A stretch of 64,000 bases of DNA. Source: Nitrospirota bacterium. Its GTDB lineage: Bacteria; Nitrospirota_A; Leptospirillia; Leptospirillales; Leptospirillaceae. Each line of letters opens with the position of its first letter. Position 1 is the first letter of the stretch. Shown one piece after another: positions 36,763 through 46,900 of the stretch. Below the pieces are notes generated by a model. That model was not told the origin of the DNA and did not search any database. It saw only the letters and a list, made by a program, of their open reading frames with translations. Made by a program: the position numbers and the translations under genes. The stretch is taken from assembly GCA_021838585.1 (NCBI GenBank), contig JAKCDE010000001.1, forward strand, positions 62,001 through 126,000, given 5' to 3'.

Positions 36763-37646
36763 ATATCACCTTTGTGGGGACGGGACACATGGGAGAGCCT
36801 ATGGTCGAGCGCCTCCTGGGGGCCGGATTCCCGATCACCATCTACAACAGGACAAAGACCCGCGCACTTCCTCTCCTCGAAAAGGGGGCCATCTGGGCTG
36901 AAACTCCGGCAATGGGGGCCGCCGGATGCGACATCCTCGCCACCATGGTCGCTGACGACCAGGCCCTTGAAAACCTCCTTGCCACGGGAGGAATTCTAGA
37001 CGCCATGCCAGAAGGAGCGATCCATCTTTCTTTCTCCACCATCAGCGTCGACTTTGCATCTTCTCTTGAAAAAAGGCACGCTTCCCATGGGCAGGGATTT
37101 GTCTCAGCCCCGGTCTTCGGCCGGCCGGATGCCGTGCGGGAAGGTCGGCTTCGCCTCCTTTGCGCCGGAAAGGACGAATCGGTACAACGGGTCCTCCCCA
37201 TTCTTGAGGCGCTGGGACCGAAAGTGTTTCAACTGGGAGAAACACCCTCGACCGCCAATCTGGTCAAGCTGTCCGGGAACTTCATGATCGCGGCAGTCCT
37301 GGAAACCTTAGGCGAGGCCTTTTCTCTGGCAAAAAAGGCGGGAGTCCACCCGTCCCTCTTTCTCGAAATCGTCAACGACTCCCTCTTCCACTCCCCACTT
37401 TACGCAAATTATGGCCGGATTATGGCCGAAAAACATTACGATGAGGCCGGATTTACCATGGATCTCGGTCTGAAGGACGTCAACCTCGTGCTCGAGGCCG
37501 CCAATGACCTGAGGGTTCCCTTGCCTCTCGGGGGCATTCTTCGCGACTCTTTTCTTTCCGGACTCTCGAAAGGGAGACAGTCGCTGGACTGGTCGGCGGT
37601 CATCCTGTCCCATTATGAGAGAGCTGGAATTCCAGAAGATTCCTAA
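36759..37646 (+). CDS. Beta-hydroxyacid dehydrogenase (3-hydroxyisobutyrate dehydrogenase family)
   Basis: 295-aa NAD(P)-dependent oxidoreductase. The Rossmann start ITFVGTGHMGEPMVERLL is followed by YNRTKTRA, the substrate-binding VSAPVFGRPDAVREGRL (usual DAPVSGG) and the catalytic Lys in VKLSGNFMIAAVLETLGEAFSLA. The pattern fits glyoxylate/succinic-semialdehyde reductase-like members; substrate not determinable. Translationally coupled (ATGA) to prepilin peptidase, with no clear reason. Confidence 0.85.
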   Translation: MNITFVGTGHMGEPMVERLLGAGFPITIYNRTKTRALPLLEKGAIWAETPAMGAAGCDILATMVADDQALENLLATGGILDAMPEGAIHLSFSTISVDFASSLEKRHASHGQGFVSAPVFGRPDAVREGRLRLLCAGKDESVQRVLPILEALGPKVFQLGETPSTANLVKLSGNFMIAAVLETLGEAFSLAKKAGVHPSLFLEIVNDSLFHSPLYANYGRIMAEKHYDEAGFTMDLGLKDVNLVLEAANDLRVPLPLGGILRDSFLSGLSKGRQSLDWSAVILSHYERAGIPEDS

Positions 37647-37781
37647 AGGAGGATGCGGTCCTCCATCTTGCCTCTTCAAAGTTCCCGCTCCCCCTGTTCG
37701 CCCTTTCCCCTTCTCTCTGGTCGCTCTCCCTGGATTGACAAACCGATCCCCGGGGGTATTTTTATAACAACCTCGTGACAA

Positions 37782-37834
37782 CTCTATTTTCACTCAATGA
37801 ATAGAGGGAAATTGTGCGTAATTCTGACAATTTC
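37782..37834 (+). promoter_or_regulatory. Two adjacent perfect dyads upstream of the cytochrome c gene
   Basis: CTCTATT (37782-37788) pairs with AATAGAG (37800-37806), and GAAATTGT (37808-37815) with ACAATTTC (37827-37834). Both have 11-base spacers and their centres are about 27 bases apart. Core-promoter-like GTGACA (37776-37781) and TGAATA (37798-37803) overlap the first dyad. Likely operator sites; regulator unknown. Upstream, GGAGGA/TCCTCC just after 37646 may end the previous transcript. Confidence 0.5.
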
Positions 37835-37922
37835 TGCTTTATTTCTGAAAAAGCGAGGTTGACTTCAAACGACTGAGGATAGCCGGAAGAAACAAGAGAA
37901 CCGGCCCATCAAAAGGAGCGTT

Positions 37923-38513
37923 ATGATGCAGCGAGGACGATGGATCCAGGCAAGTCTGGGCATCACCATGGCCGCACTGTTTTCCCTGCCAGCCCAGGCA
38001 GGAGAGCTCGACATTTTGAAGCCCCGGGTTCCTGCAGACCAGATTGCGGCCGCCAAGGCCATGAAACCACCATTTCCAGTAACTGCGGATACCATCGCAA
38101 AGGGAAAGGATGTCTTCAATGGAGCGGGGACCTGCTATACCTGCCACGGGGCCTCAGGCAAGGGGGACGGACCAGGAGCGGCAGGAATGGATCCCGCTCC
38201 CCGGAACTTCACGAACCACAAGTTTGACCAGGTCCGCACCGCGGGAGAAATGGTGTGGGTCGTAACCAACGGCTCACCCCTTCAGCCTGCGATGGTTGGC
38301 TTTGTCAGCGCGGGTCAAATCACTGACAAGCAGGCCTGGGAAGCGGTCATGTACGAGCGGAGCCTCGGCTGCGGAGGAGACATGGACTGCGTGAACGGTT
38401 CGGCGGACTGGGTCGCCAAACAGCCCATCCATGAAGAATCTGCCACTGCCTCCTCTCCTGCTTCCTCAACACTTGCCGGAAGCTCTTCTCCGCTCGATCT
38501 TTCCCTGCATTGA
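37923..38513 (+). CDS. Periplasmic monohaem cytochrome c
   Basis: 196 aa. Signal peptide MMQRGRWIQASLGITMAALFSLPAQAG, haem-binding CYTCH at 71-75, possible axial Met in PAMVGF or GAAGMDP, and two further cysteines (CGGDMDC) that may form a disulfide. The tail is Ser/Ala-rich. It should carry electrons in the periplasm, plausibly between the bc-type complex and the terminal oxidase. AAAGGAG precedes ATG 37923; ATG 37926 is equally possible. Upstream dyads suggest dedicated regulation. Confidence 0.85.
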   Translation: MMQRGRWIQASLGITMAALFSLPAQAGELDILKPRVPADQIAAAKAMKPPFPVTADTIAKGKDVFNGAGTCYTCHGASGKGDGPGAAGMDPAPRNFTNHKFDQVRTAGEMVWVVTNGSPLQPAMVGFVSAGQITDKQAWEAVMYERSLGCGGDMDCVNGSADWVAKQPIHEESATASSPASSTLAGSSSPLDLSLH

Positions 38514-38691
38514 AAATTTATCGGCGCGGACAATCCTGACCGGGTTGTCCGCCCGTGTCTCCTTCCACACAAGAACAGAGTCCTTTCCCCCGCCCTACCG
38601 ATTGGATCAACCGTCGGAAGATATGATATTCTGAAGCGGCTTCCTTTTGGGAATTCCGAAGCCACCTACGATCACTGGGGGACGCCCATTC

Positions 38692-39225
38692 ATGTCCTGC
38701 TCCTTTCGGCGCATACTGTTTCCCTCGGATCTGTCCCCTCTCTCACCGGAGCTTCTCGGCAAGATCCGGGAAATTGGCGGAACGGATCTGGAGGAGATCC
38801 ATCTGGCCTTTATCCTGGAAGCCTTTCACGAGATTCCTGCAGACTTCCCAATTCCCGGAGTCTCCCTTGAACCCGTTGCGCAGGAGGCCATGAAACGGCT
38901 GAATCGGATCGCCCTCTCCCTCGAACCGGTCTCGGGAGTCGTCTCGACCGGGGTGTATACCGGCAGAGCAGACCATACTCTCGCCGCTCTGGCTGTTGCA
39001 GGGGGATACGATCTCGTTCTCATAGTCTCCCATGCCAGGAACTTTCTGGGACGCCTTATGGTCGGATCGGTTTCGACCTCCCTCATGCATATCTCGCCCC
39101 TGCCGGTTCTCGTTCTCAAGGAACCGTCAAGTCAGGACTCCCTTAAAAAATCCGCAGAACTTCACATGGCTGACAAAAACGCCCTCCTCCCGATGGCATT
39201 CACCCCAGACATCCGGAAGGGCTGA
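38692..39225 (+). CDS. Universal stress protein (UspA family)
   Basis: 177 aa with one Usp domain: start FRRILFPSDLSP, middle VSTGVYTGRADHTLAALAVAGGYDLVLIVSHARNFLGRLMVGSVSTSLMHISPLPVLVLKEP. The phosphate-loop pattern is altered (usual G2xG9G(S/T); here SHARNFLGRLMVGSVST), so ATP binding is plausible but not certain. The C-terminal about 30 residues are outside the domain. ATG 38692 has GGGGGA about 10 bases upstream. Its stop overlaps phoH by one base. Confidence 0.85.
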   Translation: MSCSFRRILFPSDLSPLSPELLGKIREIGGTDLEEIHLAFILEAFHEIPADFPIPGVSLEPVAQEAMKRLNRIALSLEPVSGVVSTGVYTGRADHTLAALAVAGGYDLVLIVSHARNFLGRLMVGSVSTSLMHISPLPVLVLKEPSSQDSLKKSAELHMADKNALLPMAFTPDIRKG

Positions 39226-40253
39226 TGGCGATTCGTCAGAATCTCGACCTTCCTCCGAATCTGGACACCGCCGGATTTCTGGGCGAAATGAACCGCCACA
39301 TCCACCTGTTCGAAGAGGCCTTTCATCTTCGCATTTCGGTCAACGGACCTGTTCTGACGATGGTGGGCGAAGAGGAGGATGTTGGACAGGGGTCTCGGGT
39401 CATAAACGATCTGACCTCCCTCATGGCCGCGGGGTACACGATCCGCGAGGAGGAAATCCGCCAGGCCATTTCCGTGTCCCGCAGTTCGCCTCATCTCTCC
39501 CTCAAGGATCTGCTCTCCGAGTACGTGCCTATCAACAGCAAGAAGCGGGTCATATTCCCCAAATCCCTCCATCAGCTCGAATATATCCGGGCCATGAAGA
39601 AAAAGGATATCGTCTTCGGGATCGGCCCGGCTGGAACAGGCAAAACCTACCTTGCCGTCGCGCTGGCAGTCCATCATCTTTTGAAGGGAGCCTTCCGGAG
39701 AATCATCCTGGTCCGTCCAGCGGTCGAGGCGGGAGAGAGACTCGGGTTCCTTCCCGGGGACATCGCGGAAAAGATCAACCCCTACCTCCGTCCACTGTAC
39801 GATGCCCTCTTCGACATGATCGACGTGGAGAAGGTCAACCGGATGATGGATCGCCGCGAGATAGAGGTCGCACCGCTGGCCTTCATGCGAGGACGAACGC
39901 TCAACGACTCCTTCGTCATTCTCGACGAAGCCCAGAATGCCACCGTCGAACAGATGAAGATGTTTCTCACCCGGATCGGTTTCAATTCCAAAGCGGTGAT
40001 CACGGGGGACACGACCCAGATCGACCTTCCTCAGGATCGCTACAGCGGACTTCTCGAGGCCCAGGAAGTCCTGAAGGGAATAGAAGGAATTTCTTTCACT
40101 TTTTTTTCGGACGTCGACGTGGTGCGCCATCGCCTCGTCCAGGAGATCATCAAGGCCTACGAACGCTACGAAGCTCCCCGGAAAGAGGACGCATCAGGAC
40201 CCGGAAAACCGGAAAGACCTCGTTCGAAAACACGCCCGCGCTCCCGTAGCTAG
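39225..40253 (+). CDS. PhoH-like ATPase (YbeZ type)
   Basis: 342 aa. An N-terminal KH-like part is followed by the PhoH ATPase: Walker A GIGPAGTGKTYLAVALAV, the SLHQLEYIRAMKKKDI lead-in, RPAVEAGERLGFLPGD, and Walker B FVILDEAQNAT. The C-terminus is a basic tail (RPRSKTRPRSRS). The family partners with YbeY in rRNA and RNA metabolism, and ybeY lies 9 bases downstream here. Confidence 0.95.
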   Translation: MAIRQNLDLPPNLDTAGFLGEMNRHIHLFEEAFHLRISVNGPVLTMVGEEEDVGQGSRVINDLTSLMAAGYTIREEEIRQAISVSRSSPHLSLKDLLSEYVPINSKKRVIFPKSLHQLEYIRAMKKKDIVFGIGPAGTGKTYLAVALAVHHLLKGAFRRIILVRPAVEAGERLGFLPGDIAEKINPYLRPLYDALFDMIDVEKVNRMMDRREIEVAPLAFMRGRTLNDSFVILDEAQNATVEQMKMFLTRIGFNSKAVITGDTTQIDLPQDRYSGLLEAQEVLKGIEGISFTFFSDVDVVRHRLVQEIIKAYERYEAPRKEDASGPGKPERPRSKTRPRSRS

Positions 40254-40262
40254 GAATCCCCC

Positions 40263-40781
40263 ATGGCCGTTGTCATTTTGGACTTTCAAAGAAAGTTGGC
40301 CATTGATCGGGACCGGCTCGAGCGTCACGCCCTCTTGGGGCTCCGGTCGATTCGAAAATCCTCTGCGGATCTGACGATCGTCCTCGTCAACGATCGGAGG
40401 ATGAGAGCCCTCAACGCCACCTACCGAAACAAGAACCGGACGACGGATGTCCTCTCCTTCGAGCCAGGTCCCGCCATCCCGGGAACCACGGCCCGATCCC
40501 GGTTTCTGGGGGAAATCGTCATCGCCCTTCCTCGCGCCTTCTCTCAGGCAAAAAAGCTCGGCATCACACTTGACGACGAGGTGTCGAATCTTCTGATCCA
40601 CGGACTTTGCCATCTTCTGGGATATGACCACGAGAAAGGCGACCGGGAGGCTTTGGAGATGAAGAGGGCCGAAGAAAAGATGGCCAGAGCCATCCTGAAA
40701 AATGAGCCCGGGGAAGGGGCCGCGACATCCATTTCCGGAAAAATTCCGGACGCCTTGTTGAAAGGGGGGATTCAAAACTGA
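40263..40781 (+). CDS. ybeY: Endoribonuclease YbeY
   Basis: 172-aa zinc RNase for 16S rRNA 3' maturation and 70S quality control. NATYRNKNRTTDVLSFE and the metal site LIHGLCHLLGYDHEKGD (HxxxHxxxxxH) are diagnostic. The last base of its stop codon is the first base of the ftsY ATG. Confidence 0.96.
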   Translation: MAVVILDFQRKLAIDRDRLERHALLGLRSIRKSSADLTIVLVNDRRMRALNATYRNKNRTTDVLSFEPGPAIPGTTARSRFLGEIVIALPRAFSQAKKLGITLDDEVSNLLIHGLCHLLGYDHEKGDREALEMKRAEEKMARAILKNEPGEGAATSISGKIPDALLKGGIQN

Positions 40782-41692
40782 TGGGCTTGTTTGAAAAGAT
40801 CAAAGAAGGACTGACCAAAACACGCACACGAATCTCTTCGGCGATCGATGCTCTTTTCAGCCGGAAGGATCCCGGGTTCTACCGGGATCTTGAGGAGCTC
40901 CTGATCACCTCCGACGTGGGACCTGTCGTCGCCCGCGACCTGGTCTCTGACTTGGAAGGCTGGGAGAAACAGCATCCCGAGGCCACTCCCGAGGAAAGCC
41001 TTTCCCATCTCGAACAAAAAATGGCGGGAGAATTCTCCCGCACTCCTCCCCTCTGGGAGTCCCCTCCGAAAACGGGCCCCCTCGTCATTCTCATGGTCGG
41101 GGTGAACGGGGTCGGTAAGACCACCACAACCGGAAAGCTGGCCTCCCATTTTCGGGAACAGGGTCGCACGGTCATCCTTGGAGCGGCCGACACCTTCCGG
41201 GCCGCCGCCATCGAACAGCTCAGAAAATGGGGGGATCAGCTCGACATTCCCGTTGTCTACCAGAAACCGGGAGCCGATCCGGCCTCCGTGGCTTTCGACA
41301 CGGTCAAGGCGGCAAGGGCACGTAAGCTGGATGTGGCGATCATTGATACGGCGGGAAGGCTCCAGAACAAGCACAACCTGATGGCCGAACTTCAGAAAAT
41401 CGGATCGGTCATCCGGAAGGATGATCCGGAGACCCCGGTCGAAATCCTTCTCGTCCTGGATGCGACGATCGGACAGAATGCCCTTTCCCAGCTCGAGGAA
41501 TTTAGGAAAATCACCCCCGTCAGCGGACTGATCCTCACAAAGCTCGACGGCACATCAAAAGGAGGCGTCGTCGTCGCCCTTGCACAAAAGCATCACCTGC
41601 CCGTCCGGTTCATCGGGGTCGGCGAAAAGGCCTCCGACCTCCTCCCCTTCGATCCGGTTATGTTCGTCCGGTCAATTCTGAGACGGGAGTGA
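40781..41692 (+). CDS. ftsY: Signal recognition particle receptor FtsY
   Basis: 303-aa SRP-type GTPase that docks ribosome-SRP complexes at the membrane. NG domain: GVNGVGKTTTTGKLASHF (G1), DTFRAAAIEQLRKWG, DTAGRLQNKHNLMAEL (G3), TKLDGTSKGG (G4/G5). It lacks the long acidic N-terminal domain of E. coli FtsY, as in many bacteria. Convergent with the small membrane-protein gene, only 6 bases apart. Confidence 0.98.
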   Translation: MGLFEKIKEGLTKTRTRISSAIDALFSRKDPGFYRDLEELLITSDVGPVVARDLVSDLEGWEKQHPEATPEESLSHLEQKMAGEFSRTPPLWESPPKTGPLVILMVGVNGVGKTTTTGKLASHFREQGRTVILGAADTFRAAAIEQLRKWGDQLDIPVVYQKPGADPASVAFDTVKAARARKLDVAIIDTAGRLQNKHNLMAELQKIGSVIRKDDPETPVEILLVLDATIGQNALSQLEEFRKITPVSGLILTKLDGTSKGGVVVALAQKHHLPVRFIGVGEKASDLLPFDPVMFVRSILRRE

Positions 41693-41698
41693 CCGCTG

Positions 41699-41950
41699 CT
41701 AATCCACCTCCCGGAAGACAAACCGGTAAACCACCCAGACCAGCAGTCCGACCAGAAGAGAAACCCCTCCTGCCAGAACACCCTTCGGTCCAGTGGACAT
41801 CATGAAAAAGAAGAAGACAGCAACGGCCAACCCCCCGAGAAAGTACCTCAAAAGGCCAAACCATTCCTCACGCTTCATTGGAACATTCTCATCCGGTTGA
41901 TCGTCCGGATCAGGGGAAGGAGACTGATCCCTTCCATGATTTCCTTCCAT
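41699..41950 (-). CDS. Small membrane protein with two helices
   Basis: 83 aa: a polar Asp/Pro-rich start (RDQSPSPDPDDQPDENVP), then two helices (LLRYFLGGLAVAVFFFFMM and VLAGGVSLLVGLLVWVVYRFVF). No family recognised. ATG 41950 has AAAGGAG 6 bases upstream. Probably divergently controlled with uvrC. Confidence 0.6.
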   Translation of the reverse strand: MEGNHGRDQSPSPDPDDQPDENVPMKREEWFGLLRYFLGGLAVAVFFFFMMSTGPKGVLAGGVSLLVGLLVWVVYRFVFREVD

Positions 41951-42047
41951 CAGAAACTCCTTTGGGAACAGACAAATTGACCAGAAGCCAACCGGTCAGC
42001 CCTTCCCTCTCCATGCTACACTGATACAGAGGGCTCTACGGTCCTGG

Positions 42048-42078
42048 TTGAGCCAAAAGCATGCACCCGTTCTATTAT
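42048..42078 (+). promoter_or_regulatory. Possible uvrC promoter
   Basis: TTGAGC (42048-42053) and TATTAT (42073-42078) with a 19-base spacer, longer than ideal. AT-rich DNA around the -10 box supports it. Confidence 0.35.
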
Positions 42079-42137
42079 TATAAGAGACGCGCAAGCCCAC
42101 AACAATATCGGGATCATTCCTCCCGGGAGTCACCTCT

Positions 42138-43997
42138 TTGAACAACGAACAGAGCTTTCCCCGGCACCTCGAGGAAAAGCTTCGTTTCCTCCCTGATTCC
42201 CCTGGCGTCTATCTGATGAAAGGAGAGGAGGACGAAGTCCTTTATGTCGGGAAATCCAAGTGTCTGAAGGACAGGGTCAGGTCCTACTTCCAGAAAACAC
42301 GCCCAGCCTCCCCCCGCATCCGGAAAATGACCGAGCGGGTCACGAACATTGATACACTCGTCACCCGAAGCGAACTCGACGCCCTGATCCTTGAGAACAC
42401 CCTGATCAAAAAATACCGTCCCCGCTTCAATGTTCTTTTTCGTGACGACAAGACTTACCCCTATCTTCGTTTTTCCTGGTCCGAAACCTATCCCCGTCTT
42501 ACCGTAACCCGTCGCGTCCGACCGGGGACCGATCTTTATTTCGGTCCGTATGCGAATCCCGGGGCTCTCAGGGACACTCTTCGATTGATCGCAAAGCTCT
42601 TTCCGCTGGCAACGTGTACCCTCGATCTCGGAAAAACGATCGAAAGGCCTTGCATCGAATACCAGATCCACCGCTGCCTTGGCCCCTGCGCCGGCCTTGT
42701 CTCCCCCGAGGAGTACCGGAAAATGGCGGAGGGAGTCCGTCTTTTCCTCGAAGGAAAAAACCGGGATCTGGAAGATCATCTTCATGCGGAAATGGCCCGT
42801 TTCGCCCAGTCTCTCGAATTCGAAAAGGCGGCACAGGTCCGCCGGCAGATCGAAAGCATCCACACGGTTCTCGAGCGGCAAACGGTGGAATTTTCAATAC
42901 GCCACCCTGTCGATGCGGTCGCCCTGGTCTGTGATGGCCCCTGGGTCCAGATCCAGCTCCTTTCGATCAGAAACGGCAGGATTTCGGGAAGACGGGAAGC
43001 CCATCTCCGAAATCCCGACGGAGAGGCACCGGAAGATTTGCTCCTGGCTTTTCTGGAGCAGCATTACTCCCCCGAGACCGTGGTTCTCCCACAGGAGATC
43101 CTTCTCTCGCATGCCCTGCCTCATACGGCCCTTATGTCCCTCGAATGGATGACCGAAAAGAGAGGAGAGCGCGTATCACTGCTCCATCCAAAGCGGGGAG
43201 AAAGGAAAATCGTGCTGGAACTTGCCATCGACAATGCGCGGGAGGCGCTTCGAGAACGGGTCAAGAGTCAGGATGACCGGCAAAGGACCCTCGAGGAGGT
43301 GCGGGAACTCCTCTCGCTCCCGGCCCCTCCCCGATCCATCGGCTGCGTTGACATCTCGAATACGGGGGATGCCTTTCCTGTCGCCTCTCTTGTCGTCTTC
43401 GTCGACGGCCTTCCCGAAAAATCCCTTTACCGCCGATTCAGGATCCGTTACGGGAAGGGACAGGACGACTTCAGAATGCTGGCCGAGGTTCTGGAACGCC
43501 AGTTCCACGACCATCCCCTTCCGGACCTCCTGCTGATCGATGGAGGACGACCCCAGCTCAGGGCCTCACTGGAGGCGTTGAAAAACATGGGAAAGCCCCC
43601 CTCACCCTTCCAGGTCGTGGGCCTCGCGAAGGAACGCACCCGGACAGGCCATCTGGAAAGAATCGTGGCCGAGGAGCTTCCCGAGCCGCTCCTCCTTCCG
43701 CCCCACAGGGCGGCCACACATCTTCTCCTTCGAATCCGCGACGAAGCCCACCGCTTCGCAATCACTTACCACAGGAAGGTTCGGGAGGAGGCCATGACAC
43801 AGTCGCGACTCCTCGAGATCCCCGGAATCGGACCCTCCAGGGAGAGACAGCTGATCCAGACCTTCGGCTCGATCGCATCGCTCAGGTCTGCCGCTCCGGA
43901 AGAAATCGCCCGAAAATGTTCCATACCGGCGACTCTTGCCGGTAAGATCCTCGAAGCCTTGAACGGAGCCGTTTCGGATGGCGGGGAGACCTCCTGA
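42138..43997 (+). CDS. uvrC: Excinuclease ABC subunit C
   Basis: 619-aa nucleotide-excision nuclease making the 3' and 5' incisions. N-terminal GIY-YIG domain (SPGVYLMKGEEDEVLYVGKSK), Cys-containing CLGPCAG region, UVR domain, RNase H-like nuclease (SIGCVDISNTGD; LLIDGGRPQL) and C-terminal helix-hairpin-helix (IPGIGPSRERQLIQTFGSIASL). The start is TTG 42138 with GGGAG 8 bases upstream. Its stop overlaps the start of the three-AAA protein by one base. Confidence 0.97.
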   Translation: MNNEQSFPRHLEEKLRFLPDSPGVYLMKGEEDEVLYVGKSKCLKDRVRSYFQKTRPASPRIRKMTERVTNIDTLVTRSELDALILENTLIKKYRPRFNVLFRDDKTYPYLRFSWSETYPRLTVTRRVRPGTDLYFGPYANPGALRDTLRLIAKLFPLATCTLDLGKTIERPCIEYQIHRCLGPCAGLVSPEEYRKMAEGVRLFLEGKNRDLEDHLHAEMARFAQSLEFEKAAQVRRQIESIHTVLERQTVEFSIRHPVDAVALVCDGPWVQIQLLSIRNGRISGRREAHLRNPDGEAPEDLLLAFLEQHYSPETVVLPQEILLSHALPHTALMSLEWMTEKRGERVSLLHPKRGERKIVLELAIDNAREALRERVKSQDDRQRTLEEVRELLSLPAPPRSIGCVDISNTGDAFPVASLVVFVDGLPEKSLYRRFRIRYGKGQDDFRMLAEVLERQFHDHPLPDLLLIDGGRPQLRASLEALKNMGKPPSPFQVVGLAKERTRTGHLERIVAEELPEPLLLPPHRAATHLLLRIRDEAHRFAITYHRKVREEAMTQSRLLEIPGIGPSRERQLIQTFGSIASLRSAAPEEIARKCSIPATLAGKILEALNGAVSDGGETS

Positions 43998-46900
43998 TGC
44001 TCCAGCCGATCATCATCATGCTTGTCGGGCTCATCTGGGTTTCAGCCTCGCTTTTCTTTCGCCGGGAGATCGACCCCATCAATGCCCAGTTTCCCCTGAT
44101 GTCCACCCTTGTCATCCTTCTCTTTCTTCTCATGCACGCGGCGGTTTTGGCCGGGATCGGAAAGAATCTCGGTCGTCCCTATCAACCCGGGAAGAAGAAA
44201 CGGGGACCCAAAGGAATTCCTCCCCCCTCTCTTCCCTTTGTCGGGACATGGACCTTCATCGCCCTCGCGACGATCGGATCCGGACTTTTTTTTCGAACGT
44301 CCGTCCCGACTCTTGCGGTGACTCTCTGGATTCTCGGAGGGGTCACCCTTCTCTCCGCCCTCTGTTTTCTCTTGATTCCCTCCCAGGTCCATTCGGAAAA
44401 CTCCGATGGGGATATCGTCTTCAAGCCGAACCCGGTCCAGATGGCTCCCAAGGCTATCTATTTCTGGAGCTCCGCGATCGTTTACGGGGGATTTTTCCTG
44501 ATTTCGGGGGCCGTGCTGAAGTCTTCGGCAACCATCGGATCGATGATCAGCCTGGGGACCGGAGCCGGATGGCTTTTGGGGGCCATGATCCTCTCCCTTG
44601 TCGCTCTCTTTCGCATGGGGCTCGAAGACCAGGCGAACGCCGTATCAAAAACAAGGCTTCTGGTTCCGGGAGAGGACTTCAAACAGATTGCAGGGAACCC
44701 GGGAATCAAAGGAGAGCTGTCTCAAATTTTCTATCAGATCGCCTCCGCCCAGAAAACGGTCGGCGCTGTTCCCAACGGGATCCTTCTGACAGGCCCTTCC
44801 TCTCTCGGGCGCACCATCTTCGCCCGAGCACTCGCCGGCGAATACAAGCGTCCTCTTTACAATTTCTCCCTGGAACCCCTCCTTTCGATCGATGGATCTG
44901 CCCTGGACAACTACTGGAAGGGTTTCCTCTTCAAGATCAAGCCCTTCAATCCCCTTGTCATCCACATCGAAAACTATGGAAAAGTCATTGCAGCGGCCGC
45001 CCAGACCAATCCGCAGGGACTCCACAACATCCAGATTTTTCTGGGGAGACTCTCTCGCAACCGGACCCATCTCCTCATCGCCTCGGCGGAAAACGCCGAC
45101 GATGTTCCGAAACAGTTCTCCTCTCCCCCCTTCATCCACTGGATTCTCACTGTTCCCTTGCCGGACATAGAGATGAGAAAATCCCTCCTGGGCCGATTTC
45201 TTCTTGAGGAATCAAGAAAGAACGAGATTCTGCCAGGGAACGTCCCCCTGCTCACTCCCGACATGATCGAGGGGTTTGACCTGGGAAAGCTGGCCACCCT
45301 CATGGAAGGGTTCGCGCCGGAAGACATCCGGGATGTCGTCATTCACAGCAGCGACTATGCGCGGAAGCTGCGCCGTTCGCTTCGGCAGCTTGACATCGAT
45401 GTCTCCATCCGTCGCAAGGCCCAGAACTGGAAAGATCCGACGGCCGGACCGATGGAGGTGATCCGGTCGAGACTGACCGATCAGACGATGGGACCGATTC
45501 TCGTCAACCGGGCCAACGAACTCTTTTCCAATCGGCAGAAAAAGTCCCACGAATCGATTCTGATCATCGGAAGAAACCGGCCGATCCGCCGCATGATCGC
45601 CGAAAAGCTGGCCCAGCAGGCGGGAGTCTCCTTCATGATGATTCCCGATGACAAAAAGCTTGACGGAACGGAGTTCAGGAGCCTGCTTCTTAAAAGTCGA
45701 AAAAACCGGCCTTCGATGATCTTCGTGGATCCTCTCGAGGAGCTGTTTCCAAAGGTTCAGCTTTCAAACTACGGTTATCATGGAGAAATTTACAACCAGA
45801 AGGTGATGGAGCTTGCCCAGGCCAATGAGGACAAGAGTATCTGGCTGATCGCCGGGGCCGAAGACATCAACAAGATCGATCCCTTTATCGCTCGCCGCTT
45901 CTCCTCTCTCCTGGACCTGGCAGAACTTGGTCGATCCCTCTTCTCTGAGCTCGAAGAGTTTTCCCTTGGCCGGATCCTCGAAGGAGTTCCCGCCGAAAAG
46001 ATCGATTTTTCCGAATTCGACCAACCCAAGCAAAATTCCCAGGAGGCACTCCACGCCGAAGAAGACCAGCAGGAGAAGGGGGCTTTTCTGATGGCTCCGC
46101 CCGAAACTGAACCTCTTCCGGGATTTCCGGGACGTCCCGAGCTTCAGGAAGAAATCCGGTCCATTCTCGATGCCGCAGCGTACAATGTCAAAAAAGGGGG
46201 ATCGGCTGTGATGGGGGCGTTCCTATTCGCCGGACCGCGGGGAACCGGAAAACGGGAAGCGGCACAGGCCATCGCTCACCATCTTGATCCCGGCAAAGGG
46301 CGGCTTGTGGTTCGTGACATGGGGCTATATGCGGATCGTCTGTTTGCCAGCATGCTTCTCCAGCGCCCCCTTGGATCGACAAAGTCCAGCCCGTTACCGG
46401 AAGGAATCCGCACCCTTCTTGAGGAGCGTCCGGACGCGGTGATTTACCTCGACAACATCGAACAGGCCCATCCGTCGGCTTGGGATTTTCTTCCGGACTA
46501 CCTGAGAATGGGGGTCATCAACTCCGGAGGAAAACCGCTTTCCGTTCCCAGAAGCACTCTCATTCTCGCAACGTCCCTTTTTTCCGGAGACGACATGGAG
46601 ATCGCGCGCCGCGGGAATCGGGCGGAGCTGATTCTTGACACCCTTTCCCAAAGGAATAGGAGGCTGGCTTTTCTCCCGATCTTCAGCCGGGAAATCCTTG
46701 AGACATTGGATTTGATCGTTCCGTTCCCCGCCTACACCGATTCGGACATCACGGATATGGCCCGCCGGACGATCTACGACACGCTGTCCCGTTTTCTCGA
46801 AAAACACCCTTTCAAGGGGACGATCGAGGTCGACCCTGAAACGCCCTCTTTCATCACCTATCAGGTCGATCCTTCCACGATCACCGCCTCCGAACTGACA

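Noticed and set aside
39032..40249. A 405-codon plus-strand frame
   Set aside because: Out of frame with universal stress protein and phoH, both clear; Arg/Pro/Ser-rich shadow.
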